From Hexactinellida sp. DTS-2022 (Eukaryota > Porifera > Hexactinellida): 64,000 nt of DNA. The notes beneath the pieces are model-generated. The model ran no database searches. It saw only the letters and a list, made by a program, of their open reading frames with translations, and was not told where the DNA came from. A program made the position numbers and the translations under genes. This document shows positions 23,548 through 34,900 of this stretch, piece after piece. Positions within the stretch are counted from its first letter, which is position 1, and every line of letters begins with the position of its first letter. The stretch covers positions 1,302,001 to 1,366,000 of the forward strand of contig JAPNXP010000018.1 in assembly GCA_028753945.1 (NCBI GenBank). The letters are read 5' to 3'.

Positions 23548-26500
23548 ATGAGCACTGCCTTTCCCTTACCCACTGTACTAACTGCTCCCATGGCTATGAC
23601 TCTAGGCGGGCCCCCTAAGTTGGTGCAGCCGCAGATCCCGACCCTCTCCGAGACGGAGGAGATCCTGGTCAACTCGCGGCTGCAGCTCTTCCTAAAGCCG
23701 CTCACTCGTCTCAACATAGTCGTCACGCTCCCCGAGATAAAGCTGTCCGCCATGTCCGTATCCAACTGGGAGATAATGGAGAAGCTGAAGACGCTGGTTA
23801 AGCCGGAGCCGTTTGAGTTCCTCAACGTGGTTAACCTGAGTCGGGAGTCCGTCACGCTGGAGGCCGAGTTCTCCTCGGTTAAGGCCATGCGTCGCTCCAT
23901 CCCGCTCCTGTCCGGACACAGGTTCAAGCACAGCAACTTCTCGGACCTCCTCTCCATAAAGGTTGTCACGTTTGACACCGTGGCGCCGCTGAAGAGCGAG
24001 TGGGAGTCCATCTTCCGCGACAAGGGGATGATCTCCTTCCAGACCTCAGCGCCGGGGGACCGTCCGGACACGATCCGTCTGGAGAACCTGCCCATCGCCT
24101 GGTTCTCGGAGACGGTGGACCCGATCAATAACAGACTAATTCCGAGCACCAAGATCCTGCGGGAGGCGTTCGAGAGGTTCGGCGGGATCCGGCGAGTTGA
24201 GATAATAGCGGACGCGCCGCCCGTCGAAGACGGAGCTAACTTCTCCCCCTTCGGACCCGGGCACTCCCAGAACCAGAACATGACTGCATACATTCAGTAC
24301 TTCGACTATCAGAGCTTCTGTAACGCCATGGACGGGCTGAGAGACAGGTAAGGACCTATTTATACTTTGTAGCTGCCGGCCCGGCGTAGTGTATAGCTAA
24401 GTAAGCTACCAGTGGCATAGAACACGATATGCTCTATGGGTATGTTCAATTTATAATCTGTGTTGCAAATTGCACACATTTGCCATTCTGGAACAATAAT
24501 TTCTCCTCAAATACTTTTCATTGCATTTAATACTTTTTTTAATTCACAACACAACTTTAAAGCAAATCTAGCACGGATATTCACAAGCCACCAAATGTAT
24601 ATACTGTAGAACCTCGTTAGTACGAATACTATTAATACAAAATTCCTGTTAATACGAACACAATTTTCGTCCACTTCAAAGCATTTTCAATATAAATGAT
24701 ACTGGGGAATACGAATTCCGGATAAGGCGAACACATTTTGACGGTCCCCTGGTAATCGTACTAACGAGGTTCTACTGTACTGTGTACCCCAGGCTTATTC
24801 TATTTACTTTTCCAATCTATCACTAGCAATACTCTCGACCTTAAAATGTAGATTACATAACATTAAAGGAGCCTTCATATGAATTAGGCAGCGGAACCTA
24901 CAAACCTGGTACCTACTCATATATAGACCAATTACCATGTTAATCCCCTTGCCCCTACCCTATCTTGGTAGCCATGTGTGCACTCCATTTTGACACACAC
25001 TGGAGTGTGATTCTATTTTACTACATATAATTTCTGAGAAATATTTTTTGATTAAATATTTTCTTGTATTTTTTCCTCAGAAAATTGTGAATTTTTGTTT
25101 GAAGCCATTAAAATACAGTGGAGCCTCCCATAACGGACACTCCAAATAGCGGACAACCTCTAAATAACGGACAATCCTCGTGGCACGGATTTATTTATTT
25201 AGCATAAGTCTAATAGAAAAGTAACCTCTAAATAGCGGACAACCTCTAAATAACGGACAACGGTTCCGGTCCCAAGGTGTCCGTTGTTCAGAGGCTCTAC
25301 TGTATATATTTAGTCAACAAAATAATAGCTTTCTTCCAATGCTCACTTGACTTTTTCTTGGAAATAATGTGGAATAAGTAAAATGTTAGACTGGTAGACA
25401 TAAGGAGCGCAAATAGTATGCGCTCCATTTTTTGAGGAGCAGAGCACACTTTTGAATTTCGGAGCGGAAATGAGAATTAACTCTTTTTGAGAATTAGAGT
25501 ACGGAGCGAGAGAATTCCAAAATTGTGGATCAGCAAATTATGATATAATTGACCTGAATATCGGAATATCCGTGTTCTACTATTAGAGTGACCGATAACT
25601 TTTTTTTCCCTAACAATTAGATGCTATTTATTTAATATTGTAACTGAAGTAACTCAGGTAAGTTGACAACACAAGCACCAAGCTGATTTATGTTCACTCA
25701 TTTCTATTCAACTGAACCTGACCCTTATATACAGTACTGTTTTTATAGTATTTAAATGTGATCCATGTTTGTTTGCTTCCTAACAATAACAGGGGATATT
25801 TTATTTTTGACATATAAATTGTACTCTGCTAACTGACTCTATTATACGGGTCTCCTGTGATTAATGTTGTGTTTACCCTCTCACTGGTTTTGAATTGTTC
25901 TACTGAAGAGAGTAGGTGCTCTTTCGTTATTTATATAGTAGGCACTTAGCTGTTAACACGGCGTTATGTAAATACTACGTACTGTACCTGGAGCCACCAG
26001 AGTATTACGCATTACATTGTGACCAATGCAGGAAGCTGGTTAAGAAGGCTGGCGAGGCCGAGAGCGCGGCGTTCATCAACCTGAGCGTAGACATGGTGAG
26101 CTACCTCAGCGACGAGAACGTGAAGAAGCGCCTGAGACAGCAGGAGAAGCGCAACGAGCTGCAGAAACTGCTCGAGCAGAAGAAGTGGCTGGAGGATCAG
26201 CTGGACATGCACGCGCGCATCGAGGAGGAGACGCAGCAGCAGGAGCACAAAACGCGGATCAGCTTCCTCGCGCAGCAGAAGAACACGTTTGAGTACATCT
26301 CTCGCAAGTCCATCTTCAGGCCCTACCACAACCCCTACAACCAGGGGAACCCCCGGCGGATGAAGCCGCGCCCCCCCAGGGAGGAAGTGGAGCGCGCGAC
26401 GGAAATGTCCACATACCAATTGCGCTACTGCGAAGCTAGGTCTCTGCTCGGGTTCCTGTTGGTGGGAGCGGCCGAGGCGCGGAGCGAGGAGCAGAAGGAA

Positions 26501-26716
26501 ATGCGGAAGGGGAAGAGGGGACGGCGGTCCCGTTCCCACGACAGGGACAGGGACTCGCTCAAGTCCTCTTCGATAGAAATGTTCCATAGCGATAGTGAGT
26601 CTCCAGACAAGTCATCGATGGAGGTAGAGATGAGACAGAGACTGAAGAACAGATTCAAATCCTCGCACACTGGCTCCAAGAACGCGCACTCAGATAGCGA
26701 CAACGATCCCCACTGA
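23548..26716 (+). CDS. AKAP17A: AKAP17A-like splicing-associated PKA anchoring protein
   Basis: Exons 23548-24347 and 25939-26716 join in phase to about 525 residues. The first part matches AKAP17A in LFLKPLTRLNIVVTLPEIK, SVSNWEIMEKLK, RFKHSNFSDLL, GDRPDTIRLENLPIAWF and an RRM-like LREAFERFGGIRRVEI segment. The second has the KKRLRQQEKRNELQKLLEQ helix and an RS-like tail (RGRRSRSHDRDRDS). The family sits in nuclear speckles, influences alternative splicing and tethers protein kinase A. Upstream ATG at 23470 would add 26 residues without resemblance to the family, so 23548 is preferred. The acceptor TAGTAG is a NAGNAG site, allowing 25939 or 25942. The 1.6-kb intron carries two MITEs. It is shorter than the human protein (695). 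Confidence 0.85.
24602..24779. mobile_element. TA-flanked MITE, AGAACCTCGTTAGTACGAA family
   Basis: Lies in the AKAP17A intron. The left end TACTGTAGAACCTCGTTAG is mirrored by CTAACGAGGTTCTACTGTA. The interior is built from repeated AATACGAA motifs in both orientations. The Tigger/pogo-like start CAGTAGAACCTCG and TA target suggest a pogo-type MITE. A second copy is at 30683-30863, and a diverged one at 38464-38642. Confidence 0.8.
25114..25304. mobile_element. TA-flanked MITE, CAGTGGAGCCTC family
   Basis: Lies in the AKAP17A intron. The ends read TACAGTGGAGCCTCCCATAA and TTCAGAGGCTCTACTGTA. Inside, CTAAATAACGGACAACC is repeated three times or more. This is the same TA-flanked CAGT design as its neighbours but with different internal repeats. 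Confidence 0.75.
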
Positions 26717-27248
26717 CACCTGATACCGCACTAGGCACTGTTTAAATAGGCGAGATAACACTCTAGTGCAGTGATTAGCGATGTGACTATGCTACGTGTC
26801 TACTCACTTCTACTATTGAGATAATAAACTAGTATATTTTAGCGATAAATTTGAATTTGTCGTTGTGGAACTTTGTAAGCGAAATTGATTATCGTAACAA
26901 ACGCTATACAACCATTCCATGTATTTTGTCCTGCTAGCACTTGTCTCGGTTGCATCAATTGCTTACAAACTGTTCGTTCCGCGCTAAGGGCGTTTTCATA
27001 AATTGCACTAGGATTTGCAATTTTGCATTTAAAAGTTAAAACATATAAATTGAAATTTAGGTAGATGGAAAAATACTTTAATAATGAAATTGCAATATGC
27101 TAATTACAGGTTTAATGATAGTTGTGTCTAGCTATTAGTAGAGAGCCGACTCCGCTCAATTGGGACGCATTATTAGGAATCAACGTGTCCCAGGAATGTA
27201 ATTAACTTGACGTTTGTCTCTAATTAGCTACTTAGCTTACTGTCATCA
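26717..27248. other. Intergenic spacer
   Basis: AT-rich spacer between AKAP17A and the next plus-strand gene. It contains AATAAA-type sequence soon after the AKAP17A stop (about 26823) that could serve polyadenylation. I see nothing else. Confidence 0.4.
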
Positions 27249-30200
27249 ATGGCTGGTAATAGTTTTCAGAAGAAGCTGGACCAGACTGCTAACCTATTGC
27301 AAAATGAAGAAAGCTATTATTCTAAAGCCTGGAACACAATGTTTGAAAAGGTATATTACGACAACATTTCAATCTACTAAACTGGCACAATCTATTATTG
27401 CTTTCCTATCAATTAGTTATTATGCAATATTGTTCTAAATATAGATATTATGCTAAATAGCTTTTTCATAGTTCCATTATTACACTGAACTATCCTATAT
27501 AATGCCATTTATTTGATTTATTGTTTTAGTATCAAGATGTGGAAGATTCATATGACTTCTCACTTGAAGAATTAGAAAATGTTTTATCACTGAATCAAGG
27601 TTAGTCCCTTTATATTCCTTATCCTTTATACTGTATAACTTACTAATACGTACATACGAACATATTTATGAAGAGATGTGCTACAGAATCTTGCAATAAA
27701 TAACATTTCAATTTCTGTCAAATTATAATACCGATCTCTACCCAAGTGCTGTATTAGAGATTAGAAACACTTCCTATGTATAACGCTAGGCCCTGATTCA
27801 TCGTAGTCTCTCTTGCTTACCCATCCGTGTGACGTCATCGGGAGAGACGCAAGCAGTGCCCCTCCAAACCAGTCCAGTTGGTCTCTCTCAGGAGGAGCGA
27901 CGAGACTCACGGGTGCATGGTTGGGTGCTAACTTAGCCAGGTCCCGCCGCACTCGGGTATCCATCCCCTTACACATGGTATTGCCGCCGGATAACAATAT
28001 GTTACCGTACAATATATTTCTTATATCTACGTCGCACTTCGTAATACACTGGTATATGCTGTCTGATATGCCATAGCTGTGGCTGCCTACGAATGACGGG
28101 TTGAATAGACTCTCTGCGCACTTGAATCTCTCTCTGCCGAGTCGCACGACCCTCCCGTCAGGCAGGGAGTAGCTCTCTTCGATCCCATTTGTTTGGACCA
28201 GTTCCCGCTGGTAGTCTTCTGCCACGTATGCCAGCTTCTCCTTGATGCCGTTAACGCTCTCCCAGTCTGCTTTGCCACAACCCTGTGTCGATAGGAGCTT
28301 GGTTAGCTCGTTCGTGACGTGGTCGCCTCCCATGTCCAGCCTCATAATTGCGTGAGGGAGTCCGTATCCCTCGTAGACGGGGACCACGTGTGTTTTGCTG
28401 CCGCCCGAGCTGACTACGGTCCCGGTCTTGCGACCGCTCCCTATCAGGGACAGCACCATGTCCAGCTTCATAAACAGCGCTGCAACATTGAATGTCTCGA
28501 ACATCGTTTGAGTTATTTTCTCCCTGTTGATCTTAGGGCCGATTGGCGCCTCCGAGAGCATGACTGCGTGTTCTTCTGGTGCTACTTTTAACTCCTTATA
28601 AAACACATGGTGTAGTAATATCTCGAAATGGGCCATGTTTGTGATTATTCCGTGTTCTATCATGTGTCTAAGCGTGAGCTCAGATCGCCTCGCGACTGCC
28701 TCCTTCCCGCAGTACCAGGTGTCACCACCTGCGCTCCCTCGGTTGATAGGAATGCCTACCACAGAGGGTATAACTGCCCGCGGGCTGTTGTCACCTGAGA
28801 ACCCAGCCCTGCAGTTGGAGGAGCCAGGTGTTATCACAACCCGAGGCGCATTGTAGCACGAACATTCCATTGTCAACCACGTAACTGGGTTGATGTTATC
28901 ACCTAATCTTGATTTGTTTTAATATTAATCTAGCTTTTACAATATAGAAATGCTACTATGTACATTATTTATTGTAATATTATCCGAACGTATTCTGTAT
29001 TTGCCTACGAGATAATTCCTTATATTATATACTGTGCCGACTATACTTTAGTATACTAGTAGCCCAGTATTGAAATGACTGCTTTATTATTACTTCGAAT
29101 TTAACTACAGTTGTATTCGCATAATATACCAGGTTAAATAGAGCATTTCTATTAGGCGAACTCCACTGTGTATTTATTTTAAAATATAAAACTATAGAAA
29201 CATCGCTACATGATTCGTCACCTTGCCAGGATCCCTCCTCGGAATCTCTTTCCTCTTCTGAAGAAGAAAGCGACACACGTTTAGAAACTCCTAATCTGAA
29301 ACCCGATCCTCTCTCTCCTGAGGATCATCGCCGCACTGGTGTCACAACCCGGTCACTTAGTCTGTCAACAGATTCTGACAGTTCTCTCAACTCCTCTGGG
29401 AAAGTTCTTGAGCTCAATATTGACAAACTCTCCCCCCAACCCAAGCTGTCTCCACCCACACCTGGTATTAGGAATGGCAAAAACAAAATCTCAAATTCCA
29501 TGAAAACAAAACGAGACAATAAGGATTTCCTGACACAGTCAAATACTCAAGAAATAAAGTTAGTACAGAGACAGCTATTTTTACACCCGAGTAAGCCAAT
29601 AGTTTCTGCCCGTGCCCCTACTCGCACCACCCCATTCCCCTTCGCTACCATGAGCTCAGAAGAGGTGCCAGCCGAAGTGGAACACATTATATCCACGGCT
29701 TACAGGGAATTTATGAATACGGACATGATACAGGTGCTGCGAGGAATATTGACATTCAGGAATTACAAGTTTCGAGCGGAGAGACACAACACAATCTTAA
29801 CTCCGTACATTGAGACTTCTATAAAGCTGCCACTCAAGATCAGAGATGAAAAGTTTATCCTTAAACTTACACCTCTTTCTTTAATTAAAAACCCAAACGA
29901 GCGCCTTGCTCTCTCTCAGATATCGTGCTCTCCCAATCAACTAGCCCTACGCGATAGACCTCAAGTTGTTCCATTAAAGCCATGTGAATATACGAAGAGT
30001 TCTTCTACAAAACATAATATAATTAACACAAGCTTCCCTTTAACAAACGGCACTGGTCCTATGCATCCGATTAAGCTCTTAGAGACTTCGTCTTTCACAT
30101 CGACACCACATTCAAATCGTGCTATTACGTCACAACTCTGTCAGGAGTACACGTCGACTCCTAAGAGCTCTCGCTCTAATGGTTTCTCCAGCAACACACT

Positions 30201-30606
30201 ACACACGGCACCAACAGCAACTATGGTGCATCAGTCTAATACGAATGACAGAAAAGTTGGTTTGTTTAATGTTAAACTTTTGAATACGTCAGCTGATTTC
30301 GCTACACTACACAGTGCTCAGAAAAATGAGATTACTCCATTGCGAGGGGTGCCTCTCAAATCAAACCACCAGACCCATAAATTTAATGTTAGACTTCTAG
30401 AAACAACGCCAACAACTAAATCGATCAAAAGGTTTGTCGAACCAACTAGATTCCCTACAATTTCTAATTCAGTTGATCAGGAATTGAAACTTGTACCTTT
30501 GGACTACTCCACTTTTCCAAATTCAACTCCAGTTAAGCGTACACTTTCTAAAATAATTGACAATAACCTTTCCAAAAGAGTTAGGCTAGATACTTATAAA
30601 TTATAA
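27249..30606 (+). CDS. Unrecognised serine-rich, probably nuclear protein, host of a nested actin gene
   Basis: Three exons fit in phase: 27249-27350, 27530-27599 and 29198-30606, giving 526 residues. The join QE-TSLHDSSPCQDPSSES keeps the frame. I do not recognise the family. Residues 1-57 are charged and helical (SYYSKAWNTMFEKYQDVEDS). An acidic serine stretch (SLSSSEEESD) and proline/serine-rich region follow. A more conserved-looking block lies around 210-275 (AEVEHIISTAYREFMNTDM, RGILTFRNYKFRAER). The tail is basic (KRTLSKIIDNNLSKRVRLD) with repeated short motifs FNVKLLNTS, FNVRLLETT and IKLLETS. That repeated motif suggests multiple binding sites for one partner. The second intron contains a complete opposite-strand actin-like gene. 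Confidence 0.6.
27761..28870 (-). CDS. Divergent actin-like protein lacking nucleotide-binding loops
   Basis: A single-exon frame of 369 residues starting at the ATG at 28870. Actin homology runs full length: NCRAGFSGDNSPRAVIPSVVG, GIITNMAHFEILLHHVFY, FETFNVAALFMKLDMVLSL, PVYEGYGLPHAIMRLDMGG, NILLSGGNTMCKGM and the ending HRKCF. However, the first phosphate loop (DNGSG in actin) reads TPGSS, and the second (DSGDG) reads SSGGS, so both key acidic residues are gone. The D-loop region is also shortened. ATP binding and polymerisation are therefore doubtful. It lies inside an intron of the plus-strand gene 27249-30606 and has no introns, so a retrocopy that has since diverged is likely. The frame is intact, which argues for continuing function. 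Confidence 0.85.
   Translation of the reverse strand: MECSCYNAPRVVITPGSSNCRAGFSGDNSPRAVIPSVVGIPINRGSAGGDTWYCGKEAVARRSELTLRHMIEHGIITNMAHFEILLHHVFYKELKVAPEEHAVMLSEAPIGPKINREKITQTMFETFNVAALFMKLDMVLSLIGSGRKTGTVVSSGGSKTHVVPVYEGYGLPHAIMRLDMGGDHVTNELTKLLSTQGCGKADWESVNGIKEKLAYVAEDYQRELVQTNGIEESYSLPDGRVVRLGRERFKCAESLFNPSFVGSHSYGISDSIYQCITKCDVDIRNILYGNILLSGGNTMCKGMDTRVRRDLAKLAPNHAPVSLVAPPERDQLDWFGGALLASLPMTSHGWVSKRDYDESGPSVIHRKCF
29106..29170. mobile_element. Very short TA-flanked MITE relic
   Basis: The ends TACAGTTGTATTCGC and GGCGAACTCCACTGTG are imperfect inverted repeats only 65 bp apart, ending 27 bp upstream of an acceptor used by the host gene. The right end resembles those at 44433 and 54842 (GAGCTCCACTGTAG). 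Confidence 0.5.
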
Positions 30607-30641
30607 TAGTTGAAGTCTGGCGTGAACTATTTATGATAAAT

Positions 30642-31008
30642 ATAGTCGAAACCGGTTTTTTCTAACATCGGGTTTTTCCAACTACAGTAGAACCTCGTTA
30701 GTACGAACACATTTAATACGAATTTCCGGATAAGACGAACAAACAGATCCACAAAATGAAGTCCCTATAATGGCTATTGAATGGGTATTACTCCGGTTAA
30801 TACGAACTCCGGATAAAGCGAACAAAATTTACCGTCCGTTCGTATTAACGAGGTTCCACTGTAATCGGTTTTTTCTTCTAACTATTTATTATAAATGTGT
30901 AAGAAATTCCAATTTTGTTTTGTTTTTATTCGGTTTATTTAACTAACGGATTTTTCTTACTTTGTTTCCAAGCAAAGAATTGATTAGAAAACCCCGGTTT
31001 CGACTGTA
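30642..31008. mobile_element. TA-flanked MITE (GTCGAAACCGG family) with a second MITE nested inside
   Basis: The outer ends are TATAGTCGAAACCGGTTTTT and AACCCCGGTTTCGACTGTA-like (CCCCGGTTTCGACTGTA). At 30683-30863 a second MITE of the AGAACCTCGTTAG family is inserted between the left outer repeat and the interior, with TA at both edges. The order of insertion is therefore clear. It lies between the unrecognised gene and eIF1A. Confidence 0.8.
30683..30863. mobile_element. Nested TA-flanked MITE, AGAACCTCGTTAG family
   Basis: It begins TACAGTAGAACCTCGTTAG and ends TAACGAGGTTCCACTGTA. Internal AATACGAA motifs match those of the copy at 24602-24779. It interrupts the element at 30642-31008. Confidence 0.8.
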
Positions 31009-31115
31009 TCTCTTAAATAAGTGTAAATAGTATTCTAGCCTGAACTCAATTAATAATTTCTATAAGCGTACAAATTCAATTAGCTATCTTTCTCACATCT
31101 TAACTTGATTATACA

Positions 31116-31550
31116 ATGCCTAAGAATAAAGGTAAAGGAGGGAAAAACCGCAGAAGAGGTAAGAACGAGAATGACTACGAGAAGCGCGAGCTGGTATTCA
31201 AAGAGGACGGACAGGAGTACGGACAAGTGGTCAAGATGCTTGGGACCGGACACGTGGAGGCTCTCTGCTTCGACGGAGTCACAAGGGTGTGTCACATCCG
31301 CGGCAAGATGAGAAAGAAAGTTTGGATCAACCAGGCGGACATTGTACTGATCGGACTCAGGGACTACCAGGACGGGAAGGGTGACGTCATTCTCAAATAC
31401 ACCCCTGACGAGGCTCGGAACCTGAAGGCGTACGGGGAGCTGCCGGACCACGCGGAGGTCGGCGGGTCGAAACAGGTCGACGGGGACGAGCAGATCCACT
31501 TCGGAGAAACTTTAGACGACGACTACGATGATGATGACGAGACCATTTGA
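31116..31550 (+). CDS. EIF1AX: Translation initiation factor eIF1A
   Basis: A single-exon frame of 144 residues, the family length. eIF1A binds the ribosomal A site region, promotes 43S scanning and start-codon choice. The basic N-terminal tail ([19 protein letters not shown]), OB-fold ([53 protein letters not shown]) and acidic C-terminal tail ([11 protein letters not shown]) are all present. It sits on the plus strand 410 bp before PPME1. Confidence 0.97.
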   Translation: MPKNKGKGGKNRRRGKNENDYEKRELVFKEDGQEYGQVVKMLGTGHVEALCFDGVTRVCHIRGKMRKKVWINQADIVLIGLRDYQDGKGDVILKYTPDEARNLKAYGELPDHAEVGGSKQVDGDEQIHFGETLDDDYDDDDETI

Positions 31551-31766
31551 GAAGTTCATATCGCCTCTAGACCAGATTGTTATGTATGAACATTTACAGA
31601 GCTGAACTGTTTCTGTACACAGAGTGACACACTATGATTATGTTGCATGCTAACTTAGATATTAGTATTGTATTGTGTATTATTAGGCTAAGTACTCCAT
31701 CTATTGCCGGATGCTATAACTATTAAACTGCTACCAGTATCACTTTAATATGTATGTACTAACAAC

Positions 31767-31808
<42 letters not shown>

Positions 31809-31958
31809 TGCAACAACAGTATTAATTAAGATAAAAACCCTACAAATATGACAAAGTTCTTATAAGTTGCATAAATATAAATACAGTACACAGAAATGAA
31901 TTCTATTTTACTTTGTCTGTAATATTAATAATACAAAATAGCTAAACAGAAATTCACA
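31551..31958. other. Spacer between eIF1A and PPME1 with a CAA microsatellite
   Basis: AT-rich spacer. At about 31766-31808 the trinucleotide CAA is repeated about 14 times. No gene is visible. Confidence 0.6.
31766..31808. repeat. (CAA)n microsatellite
   Basis: An uninterrupted run of roughly 14 CAA/ACA units 150-190 bp upstream of the PPME1 start codon. Confidence 0.9.
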
Positions 31959-34900
31959 ATGGATAAATTGCTTCAAAACCAATTTACTGTACCATCCTCG
32001 CGTCCTCCCAAGCACAGAGAGGCTCCCAAGCCAACTAGCATACCTAAACAGGTCAGAGATTATTCCCCTCTCCCCTGGAGCCACTGCTTTTCCCAGCAGC
32101 TGGACATTAGAACTGGCGACACGGACACATTCCATGTGTACACCCTGGGCGCTGAGGGCCCGGTGGTGCTGTTGCTACACGGAGGAGGCCACTCCGCCCT
32201 CTCGTGGTCCCTGCTGGCAGAGAGTCTCGTGCGGAGTGTTAACTGCCGCGTGTTGGCGCTAGACTCCAGGGGACATGGGGGCACAGCCACCGGAGACGAG
32301 AATGATCTCTCTTGGCAGAGACAGACGCAGGACGCAGCTGATGTGTTCAACTGTATTTATGCAAACAAAGGTACCAATACGTTATTTAGTATACTAATTG
32401 TATTGTGTTAACTTTATTACTAAGACATTATGAGTGCATTGATTATTGGAAATGGTTTGTACTTCTCTTGAAGATAGTTTGAATTTTTCGCTCTTAACAA
32501 CGATCATAGTTTTAGATACGATATTCGCCTGTCATGCACCTGAATATACCAGTAGTCCTTCCTTTCTCTAACAGTAGATATTTACTTAATGGGTTAATGG
32601 CTTAGTAATAGATAGATGAGTATTATATATTTGTGTTATAAATTTAATAACTATAATAAAATAAAATAACAGAAATCTTGCAATTACCCAATTAGTCATA
32701 ATAAGCTAATTAGCAAGCAAACAGGTGAGTCTACTAAAACTAATAAGAATTGGCACAATATCAGCTACATATCTATACTGCTGTATTCATATATCTCTGC
32801 TAATCATGTCCCTCATCATCCTGGAACTCTAAATAGACAGAATACATACAAATATGTAGTAAGTATACGTACGTCCAGGGCCGGCCTTACAGTTTGCGCA
32901 GTTTGCGAGGCCCTAGGCACAAGGCCAGCTAGACAGTTTTCGGGGCCCTAAATCCTAGAGTACCCTATAGTACTTGATCCCATATCAATGAAATATACAG
33001 TGAAGTGCGGGGCCCAAGACCCCTGCCTAGGTCGCCTTGCCCTAAGGCCGGACCTGCATACGCTGTTCCTTACCGTTTTGGATTTCAGAGGACCACAGTG
33101 TGAGGTTGTCTCGGAGCAACTGCATTATCAGAGTAGAGTCTTTGTAGCTGTCCTCTTTAAGACTGTCTAATTCAGAGATAGATTCATCGAAAGCTTTCTT
33201 GGCTAGCTTGCATGCTTCCTCAGGGTTATTTTGTATTTCGAAAAGGAACACTGAATAGTTTAAAGCTAACCTACAGTTGTGGTTGGACTGATTACTGGGT
33301 ACATCTCTATGAATGTGTTAACTTACCCGAGTCTAATGGGATGAGTAGATGGCAGACCATCCTTATCCCCTCTGGAGGCAATGCTCTGAGCCTCTTTGTA
33401 CGCCTCAGAGGCTTTGTCTGCCGCCAGTTTCCGTTCGTCTCCCGTCTTGTACTCAGCCATGTAGCGGTAGTAGTCTCCTTTCCTAGAACATACGTACAGT
33501 AGTAATGTATATTCAGCAAATATAATGAACATGTGTACATTTTGTGATAGAATACTTTGCTTTCAGACATGATATATATCCCTTCGGATTCTGCCAGGAG
33601 GCACCTGTCCAGTATAGCCAGTATCTGCTCGCACTTATCATCGAGCTCCTTCTCCACTCTCAGTTTATATTCCTATCAAACAACAATTAATACACTGCTT
33701 TATACATTATATGTAACCAGTAGGCTATGATGTAACTTACTTTTATGATGCTAAGCTTCTGAGCATCCGGATTGTCTCGAGTGGATTGCTTCTGCTGAAT
33801 GGAGCTCGTTATCCTCCAGGCGGCCCTCCTGCTGCCGATGACATTCTTGTATGCGACTGAGAGTAAGTTTCTCTCCTCTTTGCTTAAATCTTCTTTCGTC
33901 TGATGCCTCATATTGACCACTTCCTCAATGTAAATGACCATGTCTATAGAATAATATAATATTACTAACTTATACCCTGACAAGGTCCAATTGACAAACC
34001 TTCATATCTCTCGGTTTGTTCTGCGATTTTCGCTTTTTCCGTCAAATTGCTTAATTCAGCTTCAGCCATATTAACGTGCTATTACTGTCAGATCTGTATG
34101 TTGATAGGACTATCGCGAGGTATCTGTAGTATTGAGATTTGGAGAATTAACATAGTTACTTTGTTACAGAGCTATTTATTTGAATCTGTGTCGAACACTG
34201 ATGTCTAATTAACCACAGCAATGTACATTATCAATTGTCTCATTAATTAACTTTCTTATTAACCCTGTTAATATATCTTGAACACCTATAGTTATTAGTC
34301 TCTCTAACAACGTCTACGTTATTGTTAATAAACCCAAGTTGCTATCCTAATAGCTGTTATATAAATATACGCTAGATTTCTAGTTGTTAGATAATAATCA
34401 TTATCAATCTTCGTGTTATAATCCTTCGTTAAAAAGAAAATTATATTTTAACAAAATTACTTCACAATCCTTTTCAATTTATTACCTTCCAGTCGATTAC
34501 ATTACCACCGTCAGAAATTTGAAGACGAGGTACTAGCTAACAAACAGGAGCAGTGTCGTGTCTGGGGTAGCCAAGATGTACAAGACATAATTGAGCAACT
34601 TTGTGCAATTGTGGCTCAGACGGAACATTAAACCCATACAATGATTTATCTCTCAAAGTTGTTGCATTTGAGAATTTATTTGATCACTGTATTGGGCATG
34701 GACCAGACTGGATTTGATGGATGGAAGCCTTTATACCACAAAATATGGGAACAAGGTATCTACATCAGAGCCTTAGTAGTAAAGTTATTCTATGAGCACA
34801 GCCCTTGTCATCAGGCTAGAATAGTAGAATTAGCAAAAGTAGTCAGAAGCAATAAATCCGATACTGTCTACAACTTTTCAAGGCACCAGGTAGATAATGA

